Positions 14,301 through 27,027 of a stretch of DNA of 64,000 bases are shown one piece after another. The first letter of the stretch is position 1, and each line of letters opens with the position of its first letter. Source of the stretch: Cruorifilaria tuberocauda (taxonomy: Eukaryota > Nematoda > Chromadorea > Rhabditida > Onchocercidae); the NCBI GenBank assembly GCA_013365365.1, contig JABVXU010000015.1, forward strand, positions 186,001 through 250,000. Reading direction: 5' to 3'. The notes beneath the pieces were generated by a model, which made no database searches, was not told the DNA's origin, and was given only the letters and a program-made list of their open reading frames with translations. Both the position numbers and the translations under genes were made by a program.

Positions 14301-15845
14301 GTTTCATAAATGTCTTATCGTATTTGATGTAAATTTTTGTACACATTTTTGAGATAGTACTTGAAGTTATCCCGATATATTTGGAAAATAAAAGGTTATT
14401 ATAACATCTTTGAAGAGAAAAATCTTTTCAGGAATAAAGAGACAGTGACCAGAATTAAAATGAAATGAAATGGAAGTGTTTTATGAAAAAAAAGCATACA
14501 AATATGATTTGTTTATATTAATTCACTTAACATTTTGTTAAGTTGCTAAATGATTTGTAAAAAATTCATTTTCAGTATAGTTATTATAACAAATTAATTA
14601 ATTCTGATAATGCACACTATATTAAATAACCGACAACGGATGATAAATATTTATTTGTTTAAAAATAATTTGGCAACTTTAAAAAAATAAGGATTATTAC
14701 CAAATTGATTTATTTATTTAATAATGCTTTAAAAATTTTTTCTTCAAATCTAGTTAAGTGTTTTACTTTCTTCAAATTTCACATAATTCAAACCGAAAAT
14801 TTCAAAAATGAAATTTTCTGATGATTTAAAGCAATGCATGCACTAAAAACAGATACATCGATTTGGGGTCCAATTTATCTGCTATTTGTTTGTCAGCTTG
14901 TTTGATAACCTGAGAGATATAAAAAATTAAAAATTTTTCAAACAATACTTGATAAATTCGGCATTTTAAAATGGTTGAGAAGATTGATACCGACTGAAAT
15001 TACCTAAGATTCCAACAAACAAAGTGGCAATATTTAGTGGGAAGAGGAAATTGAAAATAAATAAGCTATTAGATTATCTTCTATTATAGCGGTAATAATG
15101 ATAATCTTTTACAATCGATTGCACAAGTAGGGCACTGAAATAAAGTAAAATTTTAATAAGATTTTAAAGAAAGTTAGTTTAAATAATTAGGAAATTCTAA
15201 AACTTAAAATTCTGTGGGAAGAAAGAAAGGAGATATACTGTTTGCAAGTATTACGGTGCTTACTGCTTGCATCGCCTGAATTTCCAGGCTTCTATTTCTG
15301 CAAGCTGCATACTCATTTCATCCCCATTCATGCATTTTATCCAATTCTACTGCAATTACAAGCTATAGTCATTGTATTTTACAGTTCATTTGTGTACCTT
15401 CATATAATATTTCTATTTCGATTGATTCATCCATTTCATCTGGAAACAAAGATGAGTTCAACTGATCAATTTCCGATAATTATGACATCTGACTTGCTAC
15501 TGAAAGAAACTTCTCATACTTAAACGGGTGCTGCGAAATTGGGGTTAAACTGTTTACAAAGTAAAGAAGTGATCCTGATGCCATCTCTTTGGGAAGCAAT
15601 ATGCAGATTGAGGCCAAGCAGGCAAGGAAAAAGGCTAGGCTTACAAGAAAGTGCTCCGCCCTCGTTTGTTTCTTGAACGTTGGCTTTCACCGCAACGACG
15701 GCATTATCCTCTCTATCTACCACCACTGATAGCAAACATAGCTTCCATACTGCTTTTAGATATCATCCTGGAATTACATTTGGACAAATATCGAAAGTAA
15801 TACTTCGGGATTCAATACGATTCTGAGATAGAGCTTTCCATTCGA
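8301..15845. other. Intergenic region between the Scribble and ceh-14 genes
   Basis: About 7.5 kb of AT-rich DNA in which I find no exon chain with matching splice sites and phases. Short reading frames here (for example around 11.0, 12.9 and 13.9 kb) have AT-driven Ile/Phe/Lys-rich composition, no domain signature and no splice partners. It holds a (TA)n microsatellite near 9.9 kb. Just before the ceh-14 start it holds a distinctly less AT-rich block at about 15530-15740, which may be promoter sequence. Confidence 0.55.
9912..9966. repeat. (TA)n / TATATTTA microsatellite
   Basis: An almost pure TA dinucleotide run of about 22 nt passes into imperfect TATATTTA-type units. It is a simple low-complexity tract in intergenic DNA. 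Confidence 0.9.
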
Positions 15846-18800
15846 ATGTCTGCAATTACAGCTACTATATCGGATACTTGTCCTTTGCCTAACCATCAGC
15901 AACCAGGTATATTCATTCATTTCTATTTCTCATTCTGTTTTTCAAATCCATTAACAATTTTAGACATTAATGATAGTCACATATCTCTCTTTCCTTTATC
16001 AGTCATCGGTATCAGATTCTATCGTAGTGGTCTAAATTTGATAAAGAAAATTGCTCAAGAATAATTTACAAGACAAGATCTTACTGCAATATTACTGTAA
16101 AAATAGCACAGTCAAGAAATTAAGCTCGTTATTAGAAATTAAGCTGACGAATCTTTTCTACGTATTTTTCCTTAAACTTTTCAGAAGTTGAAAAATTTCT
16201 TGAAATAAAGTGATATTTCTTATCATCCTACTTCGAACAAAGAAATTAGTGTGATATTTGTTATTAACAACATGTCAAGGGTTGGGGTCAAGAAACCAAA
16301 GAATAGTAAATACTCCATAAACTGAAATTTCTGTCGAAGACTTTCCAGATCTTTTTAGTCTTTTAAGAAAATTATTCTTAAAGAATAATTCCACGTAGGA
16401 CGATCTTAGTAAGAAACGTTTATTTCTCAATAACCGTAATGGTCAAGACAAGATCATCCATCTGCTATATTTCCAATCAAAAGGATTTCTGCTTTCAGCT
16501 ATCATAGGAGTGAAATCTTTCTAAATCAGATATGGCTTACATAGACATCAGATCTTTCAAATTACAAATTTTATTGAATTTCAGAGAATTCGTAAATTAA
16601 ATGATTTTATATAATTATAGAAGTTTTCTGCACTTCTCTATTTCTCTCTCTCCCTGTACTTCTTTCTCATATATACAGAACTCTCTCCGTAGTCATCCTT
16701 CTTGCAAAATCTTTTCATATAAATAAAATCGCATAAATACTGCAAGTATTTCTAAATTTTTTTGATGCCAAATGAATTATCAAAATCAATCCATTCGGTT
16801 ATTAAATAAAGAAAATGGCTTTGCTAGAAATATGAGAAAATTTCAGATTTCTTTTCTGATAAGGAAACTCAGAATACTTCAATCATTTTTTAAAAATTTT
16901 CTTATGGAATAGATTTACGAAAATTTAAACTTCAAATTGGAATTATAAATAAAAGATTTTCATCTCCTATTTTATTTTTTCCGTCCTTAAAATCCTTTAT
17001 ATGATATACACACATGCACACACACACACACACATACATCTTTTGAACAATTTACAGAGGGAAGTGAGTTATCAAGGGAAATTGCCGTTTGCGGAAAAAA
17101 AGATGAGGAGAGAATGACATCTGCAAACTATCAGGAGGTGATAGCTTGAAAGCATATTATTTTGCCTTTATTAGTCTTTTCTTTCCATTCTATTTCATCA
17201 ATTATGAAAACAATTGAATGACATTTCCACTTCTCTTCCTGTAATAATTTGCCAGGTTGTTTTAAACTATAAATTTAAAATTCTGAATTGAAAAGATTGT
17301 GTAATAAATGTTTATTATTTCACCTTTGTAAAAACAGTCTAGCTGCACGCTCCGTTCGTTAACGTCAAATAAACTCACTAACTCGGATCAATCTTTTGTT
17401 ATTGTCTTAATTATTATAATTTCATTAAGATATCACATCTTTTCTTTACGAAGACAATCCATGATCATTTTCAGTTCATATCAAAAAATAATCAAAAAAA
17501 TAATGGAACTTATTAAAAATCGTCGTTGGGCAGAGTAATCGACATCAGTAAAATATGAGTCCCTTCATGCACAGAATTATTAAAGATCAAAAGTTTCTCA
17601 CTTGACATTACCAGATTCTGAAGACTACGTTATGATACTATTTGTTAGAAAATTTCTGGTCAGTAGTTTTTTACTTTGCTATTTAAATTAAATATATTTC
17701 CGCCCCATCATCTTACTTGCAGTATTTCATATTCAAAATTCATATTTCATTCTGCTAATAGTATTTTCGTATTTCAATTTTTTCAGGTGTAAAAAGCACG
17801 GAAAAATTTTAAGATTTCATATTTTACCACGAAAAAAGTTCACCAGGAATTGATGCATTCTTTATCACAAAACAATTTTTTCCAAATCTGAAAACTTTTT
17901 TACAAGTCAGACTTACACTGATTGCATTTGTTTGATTTATAAAAATGAATCAATCATAGTTTCAAATAGTCATTTCGGTCTTAGGAGTTTTTACAATCAA
18001 ATTATTTGCCAAAAATTTAAATCAGAAATTATAAAAAAGCTATTAAAAAAGCACAAATGGCATTGATACAAATTATATAAATTAGGAAGAAATCGAACTG
18101 ATAAAAGATAAGAGACCATTGATAAACTGGTAGAATAAGTACTTCATGATACCTTCTTTTTCTTGAACAAATAGTTTTGCATCACATTATCTTGTTCATA
18201 TTGATGTCAATTTCTGCGTTCACATTACAAAAATTGGAAGAAAATATAATTTGACAAATAAACATTTAAACAAATCATAGTCATACTCGAAAAAACGAGT
18301 TATTTGATCCGATTTGTACATTTGATTGTTATAAAATTTATGTTAACTAAGAATTCACTTTGAAAATTTTAAATCAAGCAAAACATCGTAATAATTACAC
18401 TAATTTATTGCCACTTCAATAGAACATTCTATTGGTACATCGAAAAGTGCAGCCTCAAGAAATTAATCAATTAGGAAAACAATTAATTTTTCATTGAAAA
18501 CTTTCTATTGGTCCGATGAAAATGTTGATTGAGAATGGAAAATTGAATTGGATCATATCCGTAAAATTTTTCAATTTTCAATTTATACGGAAGAAGAGAG
18601 GGAACATCGGAAGACCCAGGGGAATTGTCCGAGTGAGACACTACCACCCAGTTTATGAGGATGTTAGAAGCAGAGGGCAGGGATTAGCCTCACTTATCTG
18701 CTACAACTATACCGTAATCTTTGTATAGTCCATCCTCTTATTGCTAATTTTAATGCTTGCCAAATGAGCTATTGCAAGCCTATTTAAAGAGAAAACATTT

Positions 18801-21800
18801 TAACTGAACATTTTGACAAAAACTTCTTTTTAAATTTCGAAAATTTATCTGATTAATTAAAATTTCTATCAGAAAGATTAAATGAAAAATGCAAACGTTT
18901 TTTGGAAGTATGTGAACATATTCAAGTTTTGTCAAACTTCAAAAAACAGCTCTTAATTCTAATCATCAGGTATTTTCGAAATGAGGTAGTCATATGAAAA
19001 AATTTGAAAACCGAAATTAATGATCTTAAAATGAAGATAAAAATTAATTTTCTACTGATTTTTTAAATGTTACTTTGTTTGAAATATTTTATGACATGCT
19101 TTGAAAATTTTTTTTCTACCAAATTTTACTCTTATTTAATACAAAAATGAAATTAATATTGCCTTCATAGAAATTTGAAGAATTAAAGATAGGAGAGATT
19201 AAAGCTGTTCAGGCAATTGCAAATCAAAACATTTCACCTTGAATTCGCTTCCGAAGAACTTTTCACCTCTAACAAGATAAAATCGATCTTCGAGTATATA
19301 AGCACGAAAAACAGCAGTAGCAGAAACTAAATAATATGCATTGAAATATTATGAATAATTGATACGTATTCCGTGTATCCAACTGGCATTTCCATCATCC
19401 ATTCTTCGACAAGCAAATCCATTTCTATCGCAATTTCATTATGTCATCATATCACATCCAACGCTAATGAGTGAAATAAATGCAACAGGAAGGTCTATTT
19501 TGCATGAACATCATTTCTTCATGTCGTAATCATAGGATTGGCGATTAATCCAAGCGTGATTTTTCACATCAATCAAAATTTCCCTTAATTTAATTCTCTT
19601 CGACTCTGTTTCACATCAAATATGGCTAAAGTTTGATTTTTTAAATTGTCTTACCCGCTTTTCAGTTCCTCTTCAGCTTAACAAATTGATAAATCGGAAA
19701 TTTGATTTTTGATAATTTCAAAATATTTCATCCCCCAAAAAAAAAAATTATCTGTATTTTGTCATCGGGAACAGCCATCAGAATATGATACGTGCATTTT
19801 TCAATCATATCTGCAGCAAAGCAAGAAATATTATTTTCATGTAAACCAATGATAATCTGAAAATTGAAATTGCTACTCATAATATACAACTTGATTCTTC
19901 AGAATAAAAGCATCTTGTAATACATAATTCTGATATTTCCTTCCAAATGATACTGTAAATCCCAATGACACTTTCCTGGACTGTAAAAAGTGATAGCCTG
20001 CAGTCTGCTTATCTACGTGGGATTGCAAAGCATATTACTGTGTTACATCTGTTTAACTTTATTGCATAGGTTACTTTAGTTGAATATTGGAATTTAGTTG
20101 GAAGAGTGCTGTACGTTGCAATGATCGTTTCTTACTGTACGGCAACAAAGGAGAAATCAAATATAATTCAGGATTGCGAGCTGTAAGTGAGTGAAGTGCT
20201 TGAGAAGTTAACTTAATAGATTCGAGTTAAGGGAGTGCAGTAGTAGAAACACTCGGTGGTGGCGCAAATGGGACAGTGTATTCGTGTAGCAAGTGCGACG
20301 AGCCAATTCGAGATCGATTCGTCCTGAAAGTGCTCGATCGCTCATTTCACCCGCAATGCTTACGGTGCACTTACTGCGAACAGCTTCTCTCATCCAAGTG
20401 TTATCTGAAAGGTGGACAACCGTATTGCAAAGATCATTTTTACAAGTATATTTTCTCAAATTTAAATTTATCTATCCTTTCATCCTAAATTTAGACAATA
20501 TTGAAATTGAATTAAGCTATGGTAAAGAATGTTAGACGTTAAGGACTATAAAGTAATTTGATTAATAAAATGAATTTAAAGCAAAAATTATTAATTAATA
20601 TCCCGCATCTTTACTGATAAGTCAGTATTGCGTTGTATCCAATCGGTTCGCAACCATGATGTATCACAGAAATTGAGCGTAAATCATTTCTTTTTTCTGC
20701 GAAAATTTGCTGAGATTGCAGACGATTTGGTACAAAATGTTCAATGTGTGATGAAGGAATCTGTCCCGATATGGTGGTAAGGCGGGCTAATGAACACGTT
20801 TATCACGTATCTTGTTTCCAATGTATCATCTGTAAACGTGAACTTCGAACTGGTGAAGAGTTTTACTTGATACCGACTGATGGACGTTTAGTTTGCAAAT
20901 CTGATTATGAAATGGCCAAAACTAGAGGTTACTGTCTTAAGATTTTAATTGCGAAAAAGCTTTCAGATCTAATTTTCTAATTTTGCTGCACACAAATCAA
21001 TTAAAAAAAAGATCCTCCATACATTTCCATTATTAATGACTTTAGTGACTGTGAAGATAACGAAAGAGCACTTTCAGTAAATCAATAGTGAAGGTGAAGT
21101 TTATCTTTTACTCGAAAAAAATTATTTTAGAAACAGATATTGATTCGAATACAAAACGACCGAGAACTACAATATCAGCAAAAAGTTTAGAAACATTGAA
21201 GCAAGCTTACCAAGCAAGTTCGAAACCAGCAAGACATGTTCGAGAACAACTAGCCGCTGACACTGGTCTCGATATGAGAGTTGTTCAGGTCAGTTTTTAT
21301 GGTGCCATTTAGATCTGAATCATTAATCGTCATCATCTTATCAAACTATAAATTGATTATTTAAATACATATTTAGCCATACTTTTGCAAAGCTGTATGT
21401 CATGGATTGCAAGTCGTTTCCAGATAAAATTCTACACGGTTTGAAATCATTTTTCATTCGATATCTTTTGCACAAGAAGATTAAATTACTCGCATCTAAT
21501 AAAAATGAACAGATCAAACTTTTGATCCTTAAGAATTCTTAAAATTTTTCGGAATCCTCAAGAATTTTTCATTGAATAAAAAATAAGGATTAAATTAAAT
21601 CCTATGGTTTTCTCTTTTTCTTCCGCTTTATATCTTTTACTACTGTTTTCTTGATCAAATATTTGCTTAGAACAAATTACTTTTTCCAGGTTTGGTTTCA
21701 AAATCGTCGAGCCAAAGAAAAACGATTGAAGAAAGATGCTGGCCGTCAATGGGGAACGTATGGTATACCCAAAAGTTTGGACAGTGATAGTGCATCGCCT

Positions 21801-22628
21801 AACGATAGCATTTGTGAAAGTCCCGTTTACGGTAAGAACTTTCCACGTTCGTGGATATTTGATAATAGAAGTGGATTCTCTGCAGTGATTTTTTGGTATG
21901 CATGTATGCAGTTTATCTATTTTAACTTTTAGTTACTGTTATAGTGAAATTTTATATTTCCCATTTGTTATAGGAGATGGAGGATATTTGGATGCTGATG
22001 GTCAATTGGTTGTTGGATATGGTAATTTATGAGCTATTTCAAATATCATCCAATCTTTTTATTGTAGCCAAATTTTGAGTGGAAATAGAATGCATGGTAT
22101 AAAAAATAAACGAACGTACTTTTAAACATGCAAAATTTTTATTCTACTGAAGCAAAAAGAAATTATTTATAAATCAATAAAAAATATTTATTCTTGCAAA
22201 TCTTTGCAATAGTCGTTGCAGTTGGAAAACTGTTAAGATTCAACAAATTCATCAAGTAAATTTGATCTGAAATTTACGAATGCTGGCATTCCAAGAGGGA
22301 TGGTTCATATTTGATTGATCGTATTACAATCTGTCATCAAATTTAAAACAACTAATTGACAAAATACTTTTTTCTCATATTCTTTCAAGCTGTTCGAATT
22401 CAATATTTTATTTTGATTTTGATACAAAATTATTACTTTATAGAAGTGGATAGCAGTTATAACTGTGGAATGGATGGATTATTAGCTCCAGCTGGTTCAT
22501 TGCTTGGTCTTGATACTTCAAAAGCTAAAAATCAACCTGGTCAACAGGAACAAAACCTACTCTTTATGCATGTGCAGTCCAGTCCAACCACTAACAACAA
22601 CCAACATCTGAAATCACAATTTCCATGA
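15846..22628 (+). CDS. ceh-14: LIM-homeodomain transcription factor CEH-14 (Lhx3/Lhx4 class)
   Basis: Exons 15846-15906, 20241-20445, 20722-20927, 21131-21288, 21690-21831, 21974-22021 and 22444-22628 join in phase to about 334 residues; C. elegans CEH-14 is of similar size. LIM1 lies in exon 2 ([12 protein letters not shown], with the Cys/His zinc ligands up to YCKDHF). LIM2 lies in exon 3 ([35 protein letters not shown]). The homeodomain spans exons 4-5, with [19 protein letters not shown] and an intron exactly before [20 protein letters not shown]. That KDAGRQ extension and the [20 protein letters not shown] helix are Lhx3/4 hallmarks and exclude Lhx1, Lhx9 and ISL types. The first exon ([10 protein letters not shown]..., ending in phase 1) is inferred: it is the nearest upstream Met exon whose donor phase fits exon 2, which has no in-frame ATG after a stop at 20228. 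It lies 4.3 kb away. Family assignment is firm; the start is moderate. Confidence 0.92.
15907..20240 (+). other. Large first intron of ceh-14
   Basis: A 4.3-kb AT-rich intron inferred from the phase-1 donor at 15907 (CCAG|GTATAT) and the acceptor ending at 20240. I see no convincing exon in it. It contains a (CA)n tract near 17.0 kb and an unusually GC-rich segment near 18.6-18.7 kb. Long first introns of LIM-homeobox genes often hold cell-specific enhancers; that role is inference here. Confidence 0.5.
17009..17036. repeat. (CA)n microsatellite
   Basis: Short imperfect CA dinucleotide run, interrupted by a TG, in the first intron of ceh-14. Confidence 0.85.
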
Positions 22629-24652
22629 TATTCCTTCAGTTATCATTCTTGTCAGAAGTTAGTTTGTCTGTTATTTGATATGCCGGCTATTAATATATGA
22701 TTATAAAGATGCATAAAAGTTTGAATGGATTGAAGTGTTCACGTGAAGCATCACTGAACGACTTTATTCAAGATTTCCTTGTTTGAGCCTATCATCCTAC
22801 AATCAATCAGCTACTGCAATAGGTGAACAGTTCGGATATTTATATTTGCTTGAAATATTTTAAAATAGACAGCTACCACTTTTTTCAATCAAAACTTCGA
22901 GTTTGAGCTGCAGACATGCTATCTTGAAAACCTTTTGTAAGATCTATTTAATCTGATTATAGCTGAAATAACTAACCCTGGTAATCTCATCAATGCTTCC
23001 AATAGTTGAGGAAATGAACATTTTGCTTAACGAACTAAATTCTACAGCTGATATTGTTACCTTATCAATTTCTATTTATTTTTAAGGTCACAATATACCT
23101 AAACAGTGTAAAGTAATTGATCCAAACAATAACCATCTTGGACATATACATCAGCGTTAACTTCTCAATGAAGTGGATGTATTTTACATGAGTGGCCACA
23201 CCATATCGAATAATAGATCGCTAAGATTAAGAATTATGCTATATGGTGTATATTCACGCGCTGACCTCACTTCACCATAATTAATCTTTCCTTTATTTTT
23301 TATTGATAAACAAGTAAAATTAATATTTCATTACTTGTGAAATACACAAAAATTTGCTTAACCTCTGATAACTGATGAAAAATAAATCTAGAGAGATCAG
23401 GAAGGATTATTAATAAATGCTCAAGCATCACATCATTGCAATCTCTTCCAGTGATCGAAGACTGGTACAAATGATTGTAAGTTACTACGCCATGCATAAC
23501 TTCAACTTTCTATAATACCGAAACTTTTCTTCACGTAACTTTATGTAATATTTTCCCGTGCCTAACACTGAGCAGCATGTTCATTCTCCCCTACTTAATT
23601 TGCACTTACCATTGCTCACAGATATCACATTTGCACGTCGCGATAAATACATACTCATTGAAGATACATGAGTAGTTTGAGTAAGCATAGTCAGTCAGCA
23701 AAATTTGCATATCTTCGAGAGGGCCATTCTTATGATCTACAGTTATGGACGAAGAATGCGAGAGAAATGGAAAAGAGAGCGGAAGTTAAGAGGAAAGAAT
23801 GGTGATAAGTTGGGCATTGTTAGTGAAAGAGTGTGAGTAGAGTTAATATTCATTTACTTCCGGTATCCGTTTATCTTAGAGGAGTGGATTGGTTGGAGCG
23901 GGGTGGATTGCTCACTCATTTAAAGTATGTCAGTGCGATATTTCGTATGCAGTTCGATTTTTTTTACAGTTCACGCACCTTTTTGCAGCGTATGTGTGGA
24001 TTTCTTGATAAAAAACACTGATATGGTATTGATAATGAAGATATATGTTGGGATATTTCCTTCCTACGAGAAAGATAAATTGTTGCTTATGACGAGAAGA
24101 AAAATGGATAGAATATGACGAGATTTGGTTGAAAGGGAATGATTCAAAAGAAAAATTGCAGAGAACTTTTTTAGGATATTTCAAGTTACGGTAACTATGG
24201 TAGAAAAAAGAGAACGGTCACACTGATATAATAATTTTAGGTTGTCGGCGCTCTTGAAATTGTGTCGACAGTAATAACATAAAGGTGCTAACAAGTGAAT
24301 AGCCTGACAAGAAGTGTTACTGTGGGAACAAACTAGCCTTGTTAGTTTGAAGTTTATATTTTTCTTTCTCCATCTCATTTATTCTTTCCATAAAGTCGAC
24401 TTCTACCTTTTTTCTTAATCCTAGCTCTTAGAAAGTTTTTCAAGAATTGTGCTTTAATCGAATTTCGCTCCTTGTTATGTAACTGCTTATTTTGATGTTA
24501 ACAGATTGACTAATCTGAAATGCAAATCAAAGAGATTGTTAAATTTAGGATTTATGAGTCTGAAGTCATAACGTTCGTCTATTTGTAGTCTCATACCATT
24601 GTTATTTTCTCGTAACTTTACTGGGATCGCTCTTTCGACATTGTTTGAACCC
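22629..24652. other. ceh-14 3' UTR and upstream region of the STAR gene
   Basis: About 2 kb between two genes on the same strand. No exon chain or domain signature is visible on either strand. The short frames at 23.3-24.4 kb look like chance frames in low-complexity sequence. No close AATAAA follows the ceh-14 stop, so its 3' end is not placed. The frame of the STAR start codon is open for about 50 nt upstream, so an additional 5' exon is possible. Confidence 0.5.
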
Positions 24653-27027
24653 ATGGAAACATCCGCCGCAACATCTGTTGGACAACGTTGTACACCGATT
24701 GGTCAGCCGCTTCTCAAAATGTTCAAGGACTTTGAGGTACTAACATGGAAAGTGAAATATTTCTTCTTTCATTCCAATCTGCTATCAGTTTTCAGTAAAA
24801 AGTTATACCATGTTTTTGCGTATTTTAGACATTCACACCATTTGGTCAGCCCAAAACGCCTAAAAAGCAACTACTGCCACTTCGAAGTGACAAAGGTTCG
24901 TCGTTTTATGAATTTCTAGTTTATAGATTTTTCTTTTATATGAACTTAAATAACACAAATTAGAATGAACTTTTTACACTGTTACAACTTTGAGGAAACA
25001 CTGGATCTGGAAATGGGAATTCGACACAAGGGGAAGTAACCGGTACAGAATGCACGATGGAGTATCTTGCTGATCTTTTAAAAGAAAAGAAACAGCTTGC
25101 TGTCTTCCCACAAGTTTTTCGTCATATGGAACGCTTAGTGGATGAAGGTGAACTGATCTTTTTATCTGTTTAAGATTTATTTTAATCGCCCCTTATAAGA
25201 TTTGGTACGAGTCTTTTATCCGGAGAATGAAAAATCCAATTTCATTCGGTTTTCCAAATTTTCCGAGAATTAATTCTGTTGCATAAATTTTTTTCACAAA
25301 CAAAATGTCAATGAAGATTAGAAATAATTTTGGTCGAGTAAATGATTTATTAGCTCTCTCCTTCCTAATCCTGGTATCTGATAAATCTCCGGAATTTCTT
25401 AATTTTGATGGTATACCGATTTTTTAATACATTTAATTTTTTCCTATTTTTTCAGAGATTAATCGTGTTCGCATGGCACTTTTTCAATGTCATTTTTCCA
25501 TCGAGCGCATCGACTTACCAGAACCAGAGGGCGAACCAGTTACTATTCAAGAGAAAGTATATGTTCCTCGAAAGGAGCATCCTGACGTAACAAACTATTT
25601 TTGAATCAAATAAAATTTTTTTCTACTAATCAAATCTCTGATAGATTATTATTGCTTGGGCCAAAAAATAAAGATTAGCTTTTATTTCAGTATAATTTTG
25701 TTGGACGAATACTTGGTCCTCGTGGCATGACTGCTAAACAATTAGAACAAGAAACGGGCTGTAAAATCATGGTTAGAGGACGTGGATCTATGCGTGATCG
25801 TCGGAAAGTAAGTTACAATAAGTTACGAAGTTCTGATTAGTTTTTTGATTAGTTAATTTTTCTGAAATTACGGATGTGAGTAACTTCGCATTTAGATACA
25901 GGTTAGATATAGGGCAGTAGTAGAAATTGATGTAATTCAATGAGGATGAACTTCAGGATCTCTGGTTTTAAATATCAAGCAATTCATTGTATTTAGTTGC
26001 TATGAGGAAGTTTCCTGCAATAGGATTTATCTACTTCCAAATTTGTGGGTTTAAGGAAGAGATGAATCGCGGCAAGCCAAACTGGGAGCATCTCGATGAT
26101 GAGCTGCATGTATTGGTGCAATGTGAAGACACACCCAATCGTGCTTATACAAAATTGAAGGCAGCTGTGGAACAAATCAAGAAATTACTTATTCCATCGG
26201 TTTTTTATTCGATTTACCAAGACAACTTATCAATTTTGAAAATTTTGACATCAAAAATCGCCAAAGTAATGATGGTCATTATTTAGCCAGAAGGAACCGA
26301 TGAACTAAAGCGCAAACAGTTAATGGAACTTGCAATTATCAATGGGACGTATCGACCTGTTAATAAATACCCATTGCGTTCGTTGTTTTGAATTTCATTT
26401 GGATTCAGTTTTCTGTTATAAAATCATTTAGAATCTATCGTTTCAGTTTAATCCGACTCACTGTACATCATTTAATTTCCATTCCCACCTGCATGAATAT
26501 AATAAACTGTTGTAGAAACACCACGACTGATTGCACCGATGACACTTGTCTCACCAATACGCCATCCTAACGGTTCAATTGCTGCTCAACCCATTTTTGT
26601 TTCACCAACGGGCAGTCCGATCACTCCAGGAACCAACATAAACACCCCAACTGGCGTTAATGCATTCATGCAATCATCTAATATCGATTATAACATGATG
26701 ATGAAGTACGTATTTGTATTATTTGACTTCACTACCGCCGGTACGCCATGGATAGCAATATATCAATTCTGCTTCAAAGAAGTTACTGTCACCCTACAGT
26801 GTTTTTGTTCATTTACCGTATATTCCAGTCAATTATCATTCGATGCTGCGCTTCAGTCATTCCCAATGGCAGGTGATTATCAGGCACATTCATCGACAGC
26901 CTATCCGACTGCAACATCTCTACTTAATGCAGCAGCAACAACTGGTAATAACAGTACGCTACAGTCTTACTTTATCGAATCTAATCCAATCACACCACCT
27001 GAATCAACTGGTTCTGGGCGTCGTTGA
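24653..27027 (+). CDS. STAR/Quaking-family KH-domain RNA-binding protein (GLD-1/ASD-2 type)
   Basis: Exons 24653-24736, 24829-24895, 24995-25147, 25456-25586, 25691-25807, 26056-26199, 26287-26377, 26516-26705 and 26829-27027 join in phase to about 391 residues. A short N-terminus leads into QUA1 ([34 protein letters not shown]). The maxi-KH follows ([40 protein letters not shown] with the RGRGSMRD loop). QUA2 is complete ([20 protein letters not shown], then YRP). The tail is Pro/Ser/Thr-rich and ends GSGRR. STAR dimers bind ACUAAY or UACUCA-type sites and control splicing, stability or translation. The QUA1 wording and NGTYRP resemble nematode GLD-1 and ASD-2. I cannot tell which orthologue it is without a tree, so no symbol is given. 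The acceptor of exon 3 (tttgag) is unusual. An upstream Met or an alternative N-terminal exon cannot be excluded. Confidence 0.92.

Noticed and set aside
24739..24744. ACTAAC (Quaking response element) just inside the first STAR intron, with ACTAAT at 25625, as evidence of autoregulation
   Set aside because: In DNA this AT-rich the motif is expected about once per kilobase by chance, so two sites in the introns carry no weight without binding data.
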